Below the pieces are notes generated by a model. The model did not search any database. It worked only from the letters and a program-made list of their open reading frames with translations, and had not been told where the DNA came from. This document shows, piece by piece, positions 22,901 through 33,300 of a stretch of DNA of 64,000 nucleotides. Origin of the DNA: G958295645 sp965242735 (GTDB lineage: Bacteria > Gemmatimonadota > Gemmatimonadetes > Longimicrobiales > Gaopeijiaceae); contig OZ251497.1 of NCBI GenBank assembly GCA_965242735.1, positions 2,666,001 to 2,730,000 on the forward strand. Direction: 5' to 3'. The translations under genes and the position numbers were made by a program. The first letter of the stretch is position 1. Each line of letters begins with the position of its first letter.

Positions 22901-23904
22901 CGGCCGTGCACCTCCGAAAGGGCGTCGAAGAAGTCGGCCGGCCGGTCCCAATCCCGCCACCGCCGCAAGGACAGCAGCGTTCGCGCCTTCTTCGCGAGAG
23001 GGTCCCACCCCTTCTCGGGCTCGGACGACGGCAGGAGCTTCTCGGCCCGGTCCAGCAGCGCGTCGAGCGCCCCCCGCACCTGCTCGACCTCGGGAGGCAG
23101 CGGCCGCCTTCCGTCTTCGAACCACGTTTCCAGGGGCGACGCGGCGCTCTCGGCTTCCGCAGAGCCCGAGGCGCCCGGCACGCCGAAGTCCACGTCGGGG
23201 TGCTCGACCATGCGGCGAAACGCGTTCTTGAGCCGCGCGGGCGGAATGCCGAGCCGTTCGAGGCGCGCGAGGCGCGGGTCGCCGTCCTTGGCCAGCCGCT
23301 CCAGGAAGCCGGCCCAGGCGTGCTCCTCCATTCGGTGGCTCTCGGACTCGTGGACTTCGCGAAACCCCGGATCAAGTTGGGCGGCGATGGGGCGCTGGCG
23401 CAGGAGGCGCGCGCAAAACGAATGGATGGTTCCCACGAACGTTCGGTCCAGCTCCTGGAGCGCGCGGCGGGCAGCCTCCGGTGCGCCGCCGGGGCCGGGG
23501 GCTCCCTCGGCCGCTTCCGGAGGCGCGGGGAGACGGCCGCGGCGCGGGCTCTCCGCTCCCGCCGGGCTCGGGACGGCGTTGGCCGCCCCGGCGTTGGCCG
23601 TCACGGCCGTGGCCGCCTCTCTCTCCAGCTCCTCCTGAAATCGCTGGCGCAACTCCGCCGCCGCCTTGCGCGTGAACGTGACGGCCGCGATCTGGTCCGC
23701 GGGGACGCCGTCCTTGATCAAGGCCGTCATGCGGCGGACGAGCTCGGTCGTCTTCCCCGAACCGGCCCCGGCTTCCACCATCAGGTTCGCGTCGAGTTCT
23801 CTGGCGATGCGGTCGCGGGCCGGCTGGTCCCTCGGGTCGCCCGCGGCGACGAACCCGCCGGCCTCGGACCCGCGCCCGCCCGACGGCGAAGAGCACGCGC
23901 TCAA
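19957..23904 (-). CDS. addA: AddA-like UvrD-family helicase/exonuclease subunit (about 1315 aa)
   Basis: TTG at 23904 overlaps the addB stop (TTGA). Walker A is NLMVEAGAGSGKTTELVRRM near residue 40; motif II is HILVDEFQDTDPLQAEILFL; motif III reads FVVGDPKQSIYRFRRADI; motif IV is LEANFRS. The C-terminus holds a RecB-type nuclease with GTIDLVFRDP and WVVVDYKTDG. It should act with the AddB-like product on double-strand ends for recombination repair and foreign DNA degradation. A stretch at 22235-22350 (motif III-IV) uses AT-ending codons, unlike the rest of the gene. Length fits AddA. The neighbouring genes are not repair genes apart from addB. Confidence 0.9.
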   Translation of the reverse strand: MSACSSPSGGRGSEAGGFVAAGDPRDQPARDRIARELDANLMVEAGAGSGKTTELVRRMTALIKDGVPADQIAAVTFTRKAAAELRQRFQEELEREAATAVTANAGAANAVPSPAGAESPRRGRLPAPPEAAEGAPGPGGAPEAARRALQELDRTFVGTIHSFCARLLRQRPIAAQLDPGFREVHESESHRMEEHAWAGFLERLAKDGDPRLARLERLGIPPARLKNAFRRMVEHPDVDFGVPGASGSAEAESAASPLETWFEDGRRPLPPEVEQVRGALDALLDRAEKLLPSSEPEKGWDPLAKKARTLLSLRRWRDWDRPADFFDALSEVHGRKPKPVQKRWPDPSAAKRLGEDFADFAASRPEGGSESSAPGGSRVGGEAAGLLASWWAHRYRPALEVAEAAADEFAASRMREGALTFPDLLVLAARMLRRRPDVRRELGRRYRHILVDEFQDTDPLQAEILFLLASEPGEPAARSPGGVGAEAEEWANAEPRPGALFVVGDPKQSIYRFRRADISLYQFVKKRFQSFGDVLHLEANFRSVDKIGVLSDGVFDHDDAFPQVDTRRQAAFAPLVPHRPGRPPGVLATYEVALSTQAETAVDDAARIAAEIERRVRSGDRKPEDFLVLARERKHLAVYARALEDRNVPVDMSGGDAGASASDELLAFVLLFKCLADPSNPVLVLGVLAGPLFGVGLDQIARFRETRGRLAINRLPDVAGVRGQPSAGDDAPQTDAADADVEPSHSCAAGPPSGAAPQADAAPGAEPPHGRAPGLPGVKAPQVGVADVEPACDSEDGEKARSALRTLHGWWLQARKEPADIVAERLVRKTGLFPASAASPLGQLQAGTVAYVLDAVRAAALAGDASLTGAARAMEAALGWKEAEPLLAPGAKAVRVMNLHRAKGLEADVVFLAAPFGERDRPPSLHVARGEGGQARGALEICEPKVGWSPAKVIARPLSWEEDCKTEASFEAAERVRLLYVAATRARDELWVAKAVKKESKTARKPNPKPKNPWAPGFKSPWAPLEIWLEAAAQAERDSGGRQDAGLVAEARDLPVGDQREPARLDPETDLAPVLARLARRRARAGRESHRGESVSQLVKRAADQDGQEPAAARLSAVARPSAARPPAVAARVPSTSRFEPPALGPGPGGREWGEIAHAVLAAAASGTGGDALAAVARRELGARRRKLDPSGEPAELPVLMSLVDAVVASSVWRRALDSPERYAEAPFALHEASPDGVPVVVTGTIDLVFRDPDAGGWVVVDYKTDGRADSEFRKRVVQYRAQVERYAECWEALAGGSVQERVLLFAAQGSAESW

Positions 23905-26900
23905 GACGCCCCCGTGGCGAAGGGACCGGTCGCCGTGGTCCTGGCGGCGAGCGGCGACTTGCCGGACGTGCTCCGGACCACCCGAAGCGCCGCCAGCCCG
24001 TCGTCGACGGACGGGGCGTCGTCCCTCATGCGCGACTTCGTCCATTCCACCGGCTTGCAGGGCCCGCCGTCGTGCTCCCGGACGCCGCAAGCCGGCTTGT
24101 AGTCGCAGAAGCGGCAATCTCCGGGGTCGTCCGTCGCCGGGAACCAGCCGGCTTCCGCGCCATCGAGCAACGCGGCGACGAGCTGGCCACCGTCCTCGAT
24201 CTCTTCGGCGCCGTACGCCCTGACCTCGTTCCCGCCGCGCCGCGTGGGGAACTGATACTCGACCTGCTCCACCGGGCGTCCCAGGAGCGCCTCGGCGACG
24301 GCTGCGTACACCACATGCTGCAACCGCCTTCCGCCGTCGTAGACGCCGTGATCCCTGGCCCAACGGGCGTGCACCGTCCCCGTCTTGTAGTCGACGACGC
24401 GAAGCGACCGCGGCTCCGGGACGCCGGCGGCAGCCGCGGACTCGGCGGCGACGGACCCTTCGGCCATGGACTCGCCCGCCATGGATTCGCCCGCCACCAG
24501 CGCGCCGACCACCGGGCCGCCTGCCGCCGACCCGCCCAAGTCGTCCACGCGGTCGATTGCGCCGCGCATCCGAACCACCCGGCCCCCGAAGTCGATCTCC
24601 AGGCCTTCCCCGTCGTCGCCGAAGGGCAGCTCCGCTTCCCGCCACACGGGGCGGCGGTCGCGAATCATGTCGACGAACAGCTTGGCGTCGGCGCGCATCG
24701 CCTCCTGCTCCCACCGGCGCACGGCGTCGCTGGGCGACGGCGTCTCGGCGAGGGCGCAACGGCTCTCTTCGTCCACCAGCCGCAACGCCAGCTCGAGAAA
24801 CGCGTCGTCCTCGGGCGGCACGCCTTGGTCGCGCGCTTGGCACAGCGTCCGCTTGAAGACGCGGTGGAGGAGATTCCCCCGACTCAACGGGTTCAGCCAG
24901 CAGTGCGGATCGAACTCCGGGTCGTCCGGCGGGTAGATGCGCAGCGCCGTCCTGAACAGAAAGCGCCGAGGGCAAGCGCCCAAGCCCTCGAGGGCTCCGG
25001 CCGAGAGGCGCCGGCCGGACAGGTCCTGGAACTCGAAGGGGCGCCGGCGCCCGCCGAGCATCCCGGCGTGGACGGAAGGCGCCGGCGACGACAGCGCCTC
25101 GGCCACGGCCATCCCGTCGCCCAAACGGGGGTAGGCGCGTCCGACGGCGTCCCGGGCGCGCCGAAAGCTGCCGTCCGCCTGCGCGATGGCGTGAAACCAA
25201 GCGTCCTCGGGGTCCAACCGCAGATCGGCGGCGGCCGGGACCCGCGACTCGGGTTCCGAGAGATGCTCGGCCAAGTCCGAGAACGAACGTCCGGGGTCGC
25301 CGGCCGCGAGCCGGAAGACCTGCAGGACTTCGGCGGCGGGGGCAAGCTCGCGCGCTTGGGCAGGCTCCCACGAGGCGTAGCTGACCCAGACGCGGCCGCG
25401 CAGGCGCGCAAAGAGTTCCGCGAAGAGGAAGCGGCGTTCCTGGACTGTGTCCGCGGCCAAACGAAGGTCCAAGCGGCCGTCGGACGAAGCCGCCGCCCCG
25501 AGGCGCCGGCGGTCAGTGTCCGAGAGGAGCGGATCCTCGTAGGACGGGCCGGGGAAGCTGCCCGCGTCCATGCCCACAACGAACGTGAACGGGCGGCCGG
25601 AGAGGCCGCCGTGCTCCAAGCTCGACAGGTGGAGGTGTCCAGGGGCCGAGGTCCACGGGGCTTGGCCGGCGACCGGAAGCGGGCGGGCGGGCGAGCCGGC
25701 GGCGCCGGACGACAGAGGATCGGCCTGGTCTCCGGCCAAGGGAGGGGCGACGCGAACGGCCAGGAAGCCCCGCACGACGGCCGCGGCCGAAGCGAAGTCC
25801 ATGGCGCGGTCCAGTTCGGCCTCGATGCGGTCCAAGCGGCGGAGCAGTTCCTGCAGGGCAGCGTCGTCGGCGGCGGTTCCGTCGGCGACGCGATCGAGGA
25901 GGCTTCGCACGCCCTTCGCCACGTCGGCCGGCGACACGCGCGAGCCGTCCTCCGGAGGCATGGCCCGGAGGACGGCGCCCAGGACGTCCCCGAGGGCCGA
26001 GAGTTCGCGCGCGCGGTGCTCCTTTCGCCTCTCGAAGCTCTCCGCGCTGTCGTACCGGCGGGGCGTCATGCGCTGGAGGCTCGCCTGGGCCCGGCGAACG
26101 GCGGGCATGTAGCGGTCCCGCCGGTAGCCGATGCGCAGGCGGCGCAACGCCTCGGCGAGGCGGCGCGGAAGCACGTCGCGCCCCTTCCCCCGGGCGCGCA
26201 GGTCGCCCGCTTCCAGGAGGCTGCGGAAGACGGGCTCGGCGAATCTTTCCTCGATCCAGCGGAAGTAGGCCGCGACCACCCGGCCGGGGCGGGTCCGCTC
26301 CACCGGCAAGCCGGCGGCGAACGTGACCGGGACGCCCAAGGATTCGGCGAGGGCGTGAAGAGCGGAGCCGTAGGCCATCGGGTCGGACGCGACGATCTCC
26401 ACTTCGTCCCAGCGGGCGCCGCAGGACAAGGCGCGCCGAAGCACGCCCCGAAGCTCGTCGTACATCGACGCGGCCCGGTACGCCTCCACGTGCTCGGCGC
26501 GCCCGCCGCCAAGGGCGTCCACGTCGTGAAGAGGGCTGCCCGGCGCCGCCTCCATGGCCGCGTGCCACAACGCCCGCCGCCGGTCGGGCACGCGGAGGCC
26601 CGCCACCGGATCAGTGCGCAGCAGCACGGCGCCCCGGCGCAGCAGAGCGCGCAGGAACCGGCCGCGCAGACCTCCGTCGGCGTGTCCGGGGAGCAGGTAC
26701 GCGGCGCCGCAGTCCCAGTCGAGCGGACTCTCGCCGCGCAACGTGCCGTCCGCGTCCAAGGTCCCGTCCTCCAGCGCCTCGGCGGCGCGGCGCAGCGCCC
26801 ACGCCTCGTCGGTCCGTCTCTCGTCCTCGAGAAATGCCTCGAAGCGTGCCAGCGCTGCCACCACGAGCTGCATCTGGGCGGAGGCGCCGGCCCGCTTCGC

Positions 26901-27464
26901 GCATTCGCTTCCCGAAATCCCCGCGAGCCGAAGCTCCTTGACCGCGTCGCGCACGGCGCTTCTGAACCCGACCTTGCCGACGAGCTCGCCCAGGCCGCCC
27001 GTCACGGGCACAAACGCGGGCAAGTCGCCCTGGAGCGCCCCGACCTCTCCGGCGAGCTCGCCCAGGCCGCCCGTCTCCCCGCCGTCCACCACGGCGTCGA
27101 GGGCCTGCTCCAGCAACCGCTGTTCCTCGAACTCGTCGATTCCCCGCTCGGCTTCCGACAGACCCGCCCGGTCCAAGACCTGCCGCGCCAACAGCAGCGG
27201 CGTCGTCACCTCGAAGCCCACCCAGGAGCAGCCCCGCCTCGCCAGCTGCCCCAAGATCTCGCGTCCTTCTCCGTGCGTCCGCGCCACAAGCACGCGGCGG
27301 CGCAGTCCCTGTCGCGCCAGTCCTTCGAGGTCCCTGACGAGCGCGCAGGCCTCCGAAGCGTCGCCGACGACGCCCGTCGCGCCGGCCCCGTGTTCGCGCC
27401 TCAGGGGCTCGTCCAGCCCCAGCGCGAGCTGCCGCGCGGGCCCCCGCTCCGCCGCCGGCTTCAG
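23901..27464 (-). CDS. addB: AddB-like PD-(D/E)XK nuclease subunit (about 1187 aa)
   Basis: The C-terminal nuclease is clear: LRVVDYKTGT gives the D/K active-site motif, and Cys in ACPRRFLF plus DCRFCDYKPACG match the four-Cys iron-sulfur pattern of AddB/Cas4-type nucleases. The N-terminal helicase-like part lacks a good Walker A, as is common in inactive AddB-type domains. The start is uncertain: the protein-like frame reaches back to CTG at 27464, which overlaps the TonB-receptor stop as CTGA, with no ATG, GTG or TTG nearby. The first standard start is GTG at 27293, which would remove 57 residues. Forms a pair with the overlapping addA. Confidence 0.85.
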   Translation of the reverse strand: MKPAAERGPARQLALGLDEPLRREHGAGATGVVGDASEACALVRDLEGLARQGLRRRVLVARTHGEGREILGQLARRGCSWVGFEVTTPLLLARQVLDRAGLSEAERGIDEFEEQRLLEQALDAVVDGGETGGLGELAGEVGALQGDLPAFVPVTGGLGELVGKVGFRSAVRDAVKELRLAGISGSECAKRAGASAQMQLVVAALARFEAFLEDERRTDEAWALRRAAEALEDGTLDADGTLRGESPLDWDCGAAYLLPGHADGGLRGRFLRALLRRGAVLLRTDPVAGLRVPDRRRALWHAAMEAAPGSPLHDVDALGGGRAEHVEAYRAASMYDELRGVLRRALSCGARWDEVEIVASDPMAYGSALHALAESLGVPVTFAAGLPVERTRPGRVVAAYFRWIEERFAEPVFRSLLEAGDLRARGKGRDVLPRRLAEALRRLRIGYRRDRYMPAVRRAQASLQRMTPRRYDSAESFERRKEHRARELSALGDVLGAVLRAMPPEDGSRVSPADVAKGVRSLLDRVADGTAADDAALQELLRRLDRIEAELDRAMDFASAAAVVRGFLAVRVAPPLAGDQADPLSSGAAGSPARPLPVAGQAPWTSAPGHLHLSSLEHGGLSGRPFTFVVGMDAGSFPGPSYEDPLLSDTDRRRLGAAASSDGRLDLRLAADTVQERRFLFAELFARLRGRVWVSYASWEPAQARELAPAAEVLQVFRLAAGDPGRSFSDLAEHLSEPESRVPAAADLRLDPEDAWFHAIAQADGSFRRARDAVGRAYPRLGDGMAVAEALSSPAPSVHAGMLGGRRRPFEFQDLSGRRLSAGALEGLGACPRRFLFRTALRIYPPDDPEFDPHCWLNPLSRGNLLHRVFKRTLCQARDQGVPPEDDAFLELALRLVDEESRCALAETPSPSDAVRRWEQEAMRADAKLFVDMIRDRRPVWREAELPFGDDGEGLEIDFGGRVVRMRGAIDRVDDLGGSAAGGPVVGALVAGESMAGESMAEGSVAAESAAAAGVPEPRSLRVVDYKTGTVHARWARDHGVYDGGRRLQHVVYAAVAEALLGRPVEQVEYQFPTRRGGNEVRAYGAEEIEDGGQLVAALLDGAEAGWFPATDDPGDCRFCDYKPACGVREHDGGPCKPVEWTKSRMRDDAPSVDDGLAALRVVRSTSGKSPLAARTTATGPFATGAS

Positions 27465-30367
27465 AACACCGCCTCCACGCCGATCCTGAACTCCCGGTTG
27501 GGCGGGAGCGTGATGCTGCTGCTGCCGCCCAGCCGGAGTCCGCCGCCGCTCAGCCCCGCCAGTTCGGGATCGACCATCTTGTTGCGCGACCACGTCCACA
27601 AGTTCCTGCCGCTGGCGTAGACCGTGGCCCGGCGCGCGCCCAACCGCGCGGCGAGGGGCTCCGGCAACGGGTACCGGACCGACACCTCGCGCAGCTTGAA
27701 GTAGTCGCCGTCGTACAGGAAGGCGTTTCGCGCGGACCTCTGGCCGTACTTGCCGCGCACCGTTCCGTCCGTGCGGTACTCCAGCGGAAACGCGTACGGG
27801 CACCCGGCCGCGTCCGCTCCCCGGCCGCACCGCACCAGCTCGCGGCGGTAGACGCCGTTGGACGTGGCCCAGACCGATCCCCAGTCGAACACCTGGTGTC
27901 CGGCGGCCCAGTCCCCCAGCACGCTTGCCGACAGCCCGCTCCCCACCGACAGCGTCATCGTCAAGCTGCCGGTCTTGTCCGGCACGGGCGAACCCCCCGT
28001 GTACTCGAGCCGCGAGGCGTCGTACAGCGTGTCGCCGTTCGTGTCGACCGGCGTGCTCACCTGCCACGCCCCGACGGGCAGGTCCAGCGTCACGCGCTTC
28101 TGGGACTCGTCCACGGAGAAGTCGGCCACTCCGCCCATGTCGGCGACGCGGTTGTCGTTGTAGTGGAACGACGCTCCCGCGGACCAGGAAAACGAACGCC
28201 GGGCGAGCAGATCGACCTCGACGGCGACTTCGACGCCTCGGTTGAGAATCTGGCCGACGTTCTCCTGGCGGATGCCTTCACCGCTCACGGGCTGGCCGGG
28301 AACCAGGAACAGCGCGTCGCTGGTCAGCGCGTGGTAGACGGTGAAGTCGACGCTGGCGCGATTGCCGAGGAGGGCCGCGTCGAAGCCCGCCTCGAGCGTG
28401 GACGTCTTCTCGGGCCGCAGGCCGGGATTGCCCGGACTCGCGAACCGAGGCGCCGACTCGCCCCGAAACGAAATGGACGAGAACGTGCGGTCCTTGACGT
28501 AGGCGGCGGGAAACTTGCCCGTCTGCCCGAACGCCGCGCGCAGCTTGATCGCGTCCGCGAAGCCGGCGGCCCAGTCCTCCGACAGCACGTAGGAAGCCGT
28601 GGCCTTGGGATAGAACTCGGACTGGATCTCGTCGCCGAAGCTGGACCCCGCGTCGACGCGAAAGCCCCCGCTCAGATAGAGCTTGTCCCACAGCGAGACG
28701 CGCTCTTCGACGTAGACGCCTCCGTTGAAGACTTCCGCCGTCGCTTCGGCCGCGACGATGCGGGCCGCGTCGTCGAACTGGAGCGATCCGGGCAGGGCGA
28801 AGCGGCGGCCGTTGGCGGCGAACGCGGTCTCGTCGTCGCGAAAGGCCTGCACGCCCGCCGTCAGCGTCGAGACGAGCCAGCCAGCCCCCGGCGCCCACTC
28901 GTAGGTGGCGCCCGCGTCCACGGAAAGGGACACGAACGTGCGGTCGCGCCGGTTGATCAGGCCGTCGTCCTCGCCGGGCGTGAAGCCGATGGGCGTGTGT
29001 ATGCGCTGTTGGCTGTTTCGGTTGTCGGTGCCCAGCGTGGCCCGGGCGGTCAAGCCGTCGCGGATCTGCCAACGCGCGCCCGCCGAGAAGATGAAGCGGC
29101 TGACGGACTCCGTGATGTCCGGCATGAGGAACACGTCCAGCGCCTCGCGCAGGTCGTCGCGGCCCGAGAGCTTGAGCGCGTCGCCGACCTCGAAGGTGGT
29201 GAGGGGATCGGCCACTGCCGCTCCGTTGTAGTGGCGCTCGAAGTTGTGGCGGACGTAGCTGCCCGAAAAGTCGAGCGTGAAGTCTTGGCCGACGGTAGCT
29301 TGCAGCCCCCCGCGCAGGTTGTAGCTGGCGCTGCCGTCCTTGGGTTGCGTTCCCGCCCTGTCGGCCAGCCGCCCGCTCACGCTGTAGGTGACGTCGGCGC
29401 TCCCGCCCGACGCGCCCAGGTAGTAGCTCTGCGCATGTCCGCGCTGGAAGTAGGAATCGCGCAGGAACGTGGGAGGCGCCTCTCCCGCTTCGACCCGTTC
29501 GGGGAAGACGATGCCCGCGTCCAGCACGTAGTCGAGCACGGGCACGTCGACGCCTTGCTCGATTCTTGCCGTGATGCGCGTGGGCCCCGGCCTTCCCTTC
29601 TTGGTGAAGATCTGGACGACGCCCGTCGCCGCGTCCGATCCGAACAGCGTCGAGGCCGCGCCGCCCCGCGTCACTTCGACGCGCTCGACGTCGCTGACGA
29701 GCAGGTCGGCCAGCGCGGACGACTGCTCGCCGCCCGTGTTGGCCGCGGTCGCCTGATCGTTGTCGACGCGCACGCCGTCCACCATGATCACCGGCGTCTG
29801 CGCCCCGAACACCGAAGAGACGCCGCGAAAGCTGACGAGCGACCCGGTGCCCGGCTGCGCCGAGACGGCGTTGACCACCGCCCCCGGAACCCGCCCCTGC
29901 ACCAGCTGGTCCACCGACTGCACGGCCGCTTGCTCCACGGTCTCCCCCGACAGCACGTGCACCGCGGCGCCCAGCGCTCGCCGCTCCGTCTCCGCGCCGA
30001 CCCCCGTGACCACGACCTCGCTCAGGGCCAACGGGGCCGGCTCCAAGAAGAAGTCCGCGACGACCGTGTCGCCCGCCGCGACCTCCACGGTCCGCCCCGC
30101 CGCCTCGAAGCCGACGAGCTCGATCCGCACGCGCTGCCGGCCGGCAGGCACGCCGGTCAGCAGAAACTGGCCGGCGGCGGCGCTCTGCTGTCCCAGGCCC
30201 GCCGCCGGCACCGACACGTACGCATGGCCGAGTCCGCGCCCCGTCCTCGCGTCCTCGACGCGCCCTCGAATCGCCCCCGTCTGGGCGCCGGCCGCTCCGG
30301 GCACCGCCAGGGCGGCGGCGACCAGCGCCCCCGCCAGCAGCCCCGGAGCGACGGCGCCCAGCCTCAT
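27461..30367 (-). CDS. SusC/RagA-type TonB-dependent outer-membrane receptor (968 aa)
   Basis: ATG at 30367 overlaps the upstream stop (ATGA). Signal peptide (ends AGAQT), carboxypeptidase-regulatory-like domain (GAIRGRVEDARTGRGLGHAY, to about residue 105), plug domain (about 115-235, with PVIMVDGVRVDN and a VERVEVTRGGAASTLFGSDA block), then a 22-strand-type barrel ending in VEAVF. It imports a substrate across the outer membrane using TonB energy. SusC proteins are normally followed by a SusD lipoprotein; none is here. Instead the co-transcribed upstream gene encodes a large LRR-metalloprotease lipoprotein that could be the surface partner, which would favour peptide uptake. That pairing is inference. 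Confidence 0.93.
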   Translation of the reverse strand: MRLGAVAPGLLAGALVAAALAVPGAAGAQTGAIRGRVEDARTGRGLGHAYVSVPAAGLGQQSAAAGQFLLTGVPAGRQRVRIELVGFEAAGRTVEVAAGDTVVADFFLEPAPLALSEVVVTGVGAETERRALGAAVHVLSGETVEQAAVQSVDQLVQGRVPGAVVNAVSAQPGTGSLVSFRGVSSVFGAQTPVIMVDGVRVDNDQATAANTGGEQSSALADLLVSDVERVEVTRGGAASTLFGSDAATGVVQIFTKKGRPGPTRITARIEQGVDVPVLDYVLDAGIVFPERVEAGEAPPTFLRDSYFQRGHAQSYYLGASGGSADVTYSVSGRLADRAGTQPKDGSASYNLRGGLQATVGQDFTLDFSGSYVRHNFERHYNGAAVADPLTTFEVGDALKLSGRDDLREALDVFLMPDITESVSRFIFSAGARWQIRDGLTARATLGTDNRNSQQRIHTPIGFTPGEDDGLINRRDRTFVSLSVDAGATYEWAPGAGWLVSTLTAGVQAFRDDETAFAANGRRFALPGSLQFDDAARIVAAEATAEVFNGGVYVEERVSLWDKLYLSGGFRVDAGSSFGDEIQSEFYPKATASYVLSEDWAAGFADAIKLRAAFGQTGKFPAAYVKDRTFSSISFRGESAPRFASPGNPGLRPEKTSTLEAGFDAALLGNRASVDFTVYHALTSDALFLVPGQPVSGEGIRQENVGQILNRGVEVAVEVDLLARRSFSWSAGASFHYNDNRVADMGGVADFSVDESQKRVTLDLPVGAWQVSTPVDTNGDTLYDASRLEYTGGSPVPDKTGSLTMTLSVGSGLSASVLGDWAAGHQVFDWGSVWATSNGVYRRELVRCGRGADAAGCPYAFPLEYRTDGTVRGKYGQRSARNAFLYDGDYFKLREVSVRYPLPEPLAARLGARRATVYASGRNLWTWSRNKMVDPELAGLSGGGLRLGGSSSITLPPNREFRIGVEAVF

Positions 30368-33300
30368 CGGCGAATCACGCCCGACACCCGCCCATTGTCG
30401 TCGACCAAGACGATCGGGCCCTTGCGGATGTCGTGGCGGAGGTCCGCCACGACAGGGCTCTCGGCGAGCCTCCTCGAGGCGTCCGCACTGGGCAAACGGT
30501 AGTTGTCGGCTTCTCCGGCGCTGACGACGTATCCCATGTCTTCCATTGCCTGGATCGTGATTGCGCTCAGGGGGTCGCTGCCGGAATTGTAGTTCGGCGT
30601 CATGAGTTCGTTGAACAACAGAGACTCGCGCCAGTGCCCGTCGGTCGAACCTGGGATGCCGCTGTTCTCCACGGGAACCTTCGCTCCACTGTAGGACCGG
30701 CCGCCGGCCGCGTCGAACGCCGCGATCGCCAGCTCGCCGACGAAGTGGCTGTCCGCGCCGGCATTGTGGAGCGAGGGCTCGCGGAGCAAGTTCGCGTGCT
30801 CGTCGCCCCAAATGGTTCCGAACCCGAGAACATGCGCCATTTCGTGGAGGATGACGCCCCTCAGGCCGCCCGCTTCCGCTTCCAGCAACGGGATGTCGGC
30901 CTCGTCGAAGGACATGATGCCGACGACGGGCAAGTAGGTGTCGCTGCGCAGCGCGCAGGGTCCCGCTTGAGCGAGGATGTTGAGGGAGCCGTCGATGGGT
31001 CCGATCGAGGCGAAGATCCGCAGCTCCGAGACCGTGTCGGCAATGGCGGGGCTTTCGGTTCCGCACCGGCCGGCCGGATAGTTCTCCTCGGAGAAGTCGA
31101 CGTCCGGCAGTCCCTCGGCCAGGATGGATTCCCATCGTTCGGCCGCCTCCTCGAAGATCTGCTTGTGCTCGTCGGAAATCTCGCCCAAGTACGCAATTTC
31201 GATGTCGAACGCGCCCGAGACCACCACTTGCATGTCCTGGACGGCCAGGAAGCCGCCGGGGTCGAACGCCCGGACCTCCAGGGTCGTCCGGCCCGGTCTC
31301 GCCGCCGCCAGAGCCAGGGAATCGGCCGCCACGGAGGCCGAGACGATGCCCTCTCGAGCCGGCACGACCTCGAAGACGAGCGAGTCGCCGTCGGGATCGC
31401 TGAAGTAGGCGGCCAAGTCCACGCTGGCCGTGCTCGCTCCCTCGCCGGGCGCGTCCAACGTCAGAGCCGGAAGCGAGTCGGCGGCAACGGGCCTGCGGTT
31501 CGTGCGCGACGAGTCCGCGGCGAAGTCGATGACGAGGGTGTCCAAGACGCGCGCTTCCAGGCCGAACAAGCTGTCCAGTCCTAGTTCCACCGCGGCCGTC
31601 ACGACGACTTGCGCTCCGCCTGCCGCCCCGTTGTTGTCGCCGGACAATTCCCAGGCCTCGCTTTGGACCTCTCCCGCCGCCAGCGTCGCCGTTCCCGTGC
31701 GCAGCCCGATCACGTCGCCGGCGGCGGTCCAGCCCACCTGCGCGGCGAAGGGAGTCGGCGCGTCGTCCGACATCGTCGCGCGGACGTGCGCGCCGTCGCC
31801 TTCCTCGAGCGCGTCGCTGCCGACCCGGCCTAGCCGGACCCCCAGGACGAAGGGCGCCCCCGGGTTGTCGCGCAGGTCCAGGTGCCGCAACGCGGCCGGG
31901 AGCCCCGAGAGCGCGTCGCCCGGCAATTCGCTCAAGGCGTTGCCGCTCATGTCGAGCGCCTGAAGGCTCGGCAACGCCGCCAACGCCGCCTTGGGCCAAG
32001 CCGCGAGGGCGTTTCGACTCAGCGCCAGCTGGCGCAGTCCCGCCTGGCCGGCAAACGCCGTTGCGGGAAGCTCGCGGATCCCGTTGCCCGACAACGACAG
32101 GGTCGCCAACGCCGACGGGCCGCGAAAGGCGCCTTCCGGCCAGCGGGTCAAGTCGGCGTCCTCGATGTGCAGACCTTGCAGTCCCGCCAGCCCGTCCAGC
32201 GCCCCGGGTTCGATCGCGGCCAAGGGCCCGTGCGAGACCAACAGCCTCTGAAGCCCAGCGGGCACGCCGGCGAAAGCCTTTTCCGGCAAGGTCGTCAGCA
32301 GGGGGTTGTCGCGCAGCCACAGTCCTTCCAGGCCGGGCATGCCCCGAAACGCGCCCGCCGGCCACTCCGCGAGCCGGCTGCGCTCGACGATCAGCCATTT
32401 CAGAGCGTCCAGGCCCTCAAACGCGCCCGGCTCGATCGCACGGACGGCCGTGCTGTCCAGCATCAGCACGGAAAGACCGGACAGACCCCGGAACGCCCCC
32501 CTCGGCAACGTCTCCAGGCGGGGCGAGTTGCCGATGTCGAAGACCGCCACGGCGGAGAGCCCGTTGAACGCTCCCGGCTCGATCGTGGCAACGCCCGTTC
32601 TGGACAGGTCCAAGTTCGTCAGGGCGGAGAGTTCCCGGAACGCGTTCTCGGGCAACGCGGCCAGCTCGGCGTTCCCCGTCAAGAACAGGCTCTTCAGCGC
32701 CTCGAGGCCGCTGAACGTCTCGGCGGTCAACGACCGAAGCCCCACGTTGGCCAAGCTCAGGATCGCCAGTTGGTCGAGCTTGGCGAACGCGTCCTCGGGC
32801 ACGTCCCCCAGCGGGTTGGAGTTCAAGTCCAGCTGCACGAGGCTGCCGACGTCGCGAAAGGCCGCGAACGCCGCCGTCGTCAGCTGATTGCCCGCCAGCC
32901 CCAAGGAGCCCAGGCTGGGGAGTCCGGAGAACACGTCGGCGGGGAGCTCTTGGAGTTCGTTGCCCGTCAAGTCGATGAGCGCGGGGTCCGTGCCCGCGAA
33001 GTCCCAGGACTGGAGCGAGGCGATCCCCGACTCGCTCAGGAAGATGAAGCCGCTCCACGGTCCCCCAACGAGATCCTCCGCGGTGATCTCGCTGCAGTCC
33101 TTGGACGCTTGCTCCCAGTTGGCCGCGTCGACCAGCGCGTCCCTGACCTGCGGCGTGCGATGGCAGATTCCGCTGGCGATGCGAAGCTCGAGGTCCCGGG
33201 CAACGCCCGCACTCGATACGGACATCGACTGCGTGGGATGGGCGGCCACGTCGCCTCGGGGCGTCCACGTGACGGTGCCGGTGCCGCTGGTGTCCGTTCG

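Noticed and set aside
19957..25371. addA extended upstream to 25371
   Set aside because: The upstream part is read out of frame through addB and looks like noise. The TTGA overlap at 23904 is a better start.
27461..32398. TonB receptor extended upstream to 32398
   Set aside because: The extension runs antiframe through the LRR-protease gene; the ATG at 30367 is followed directly by a signal peptide.
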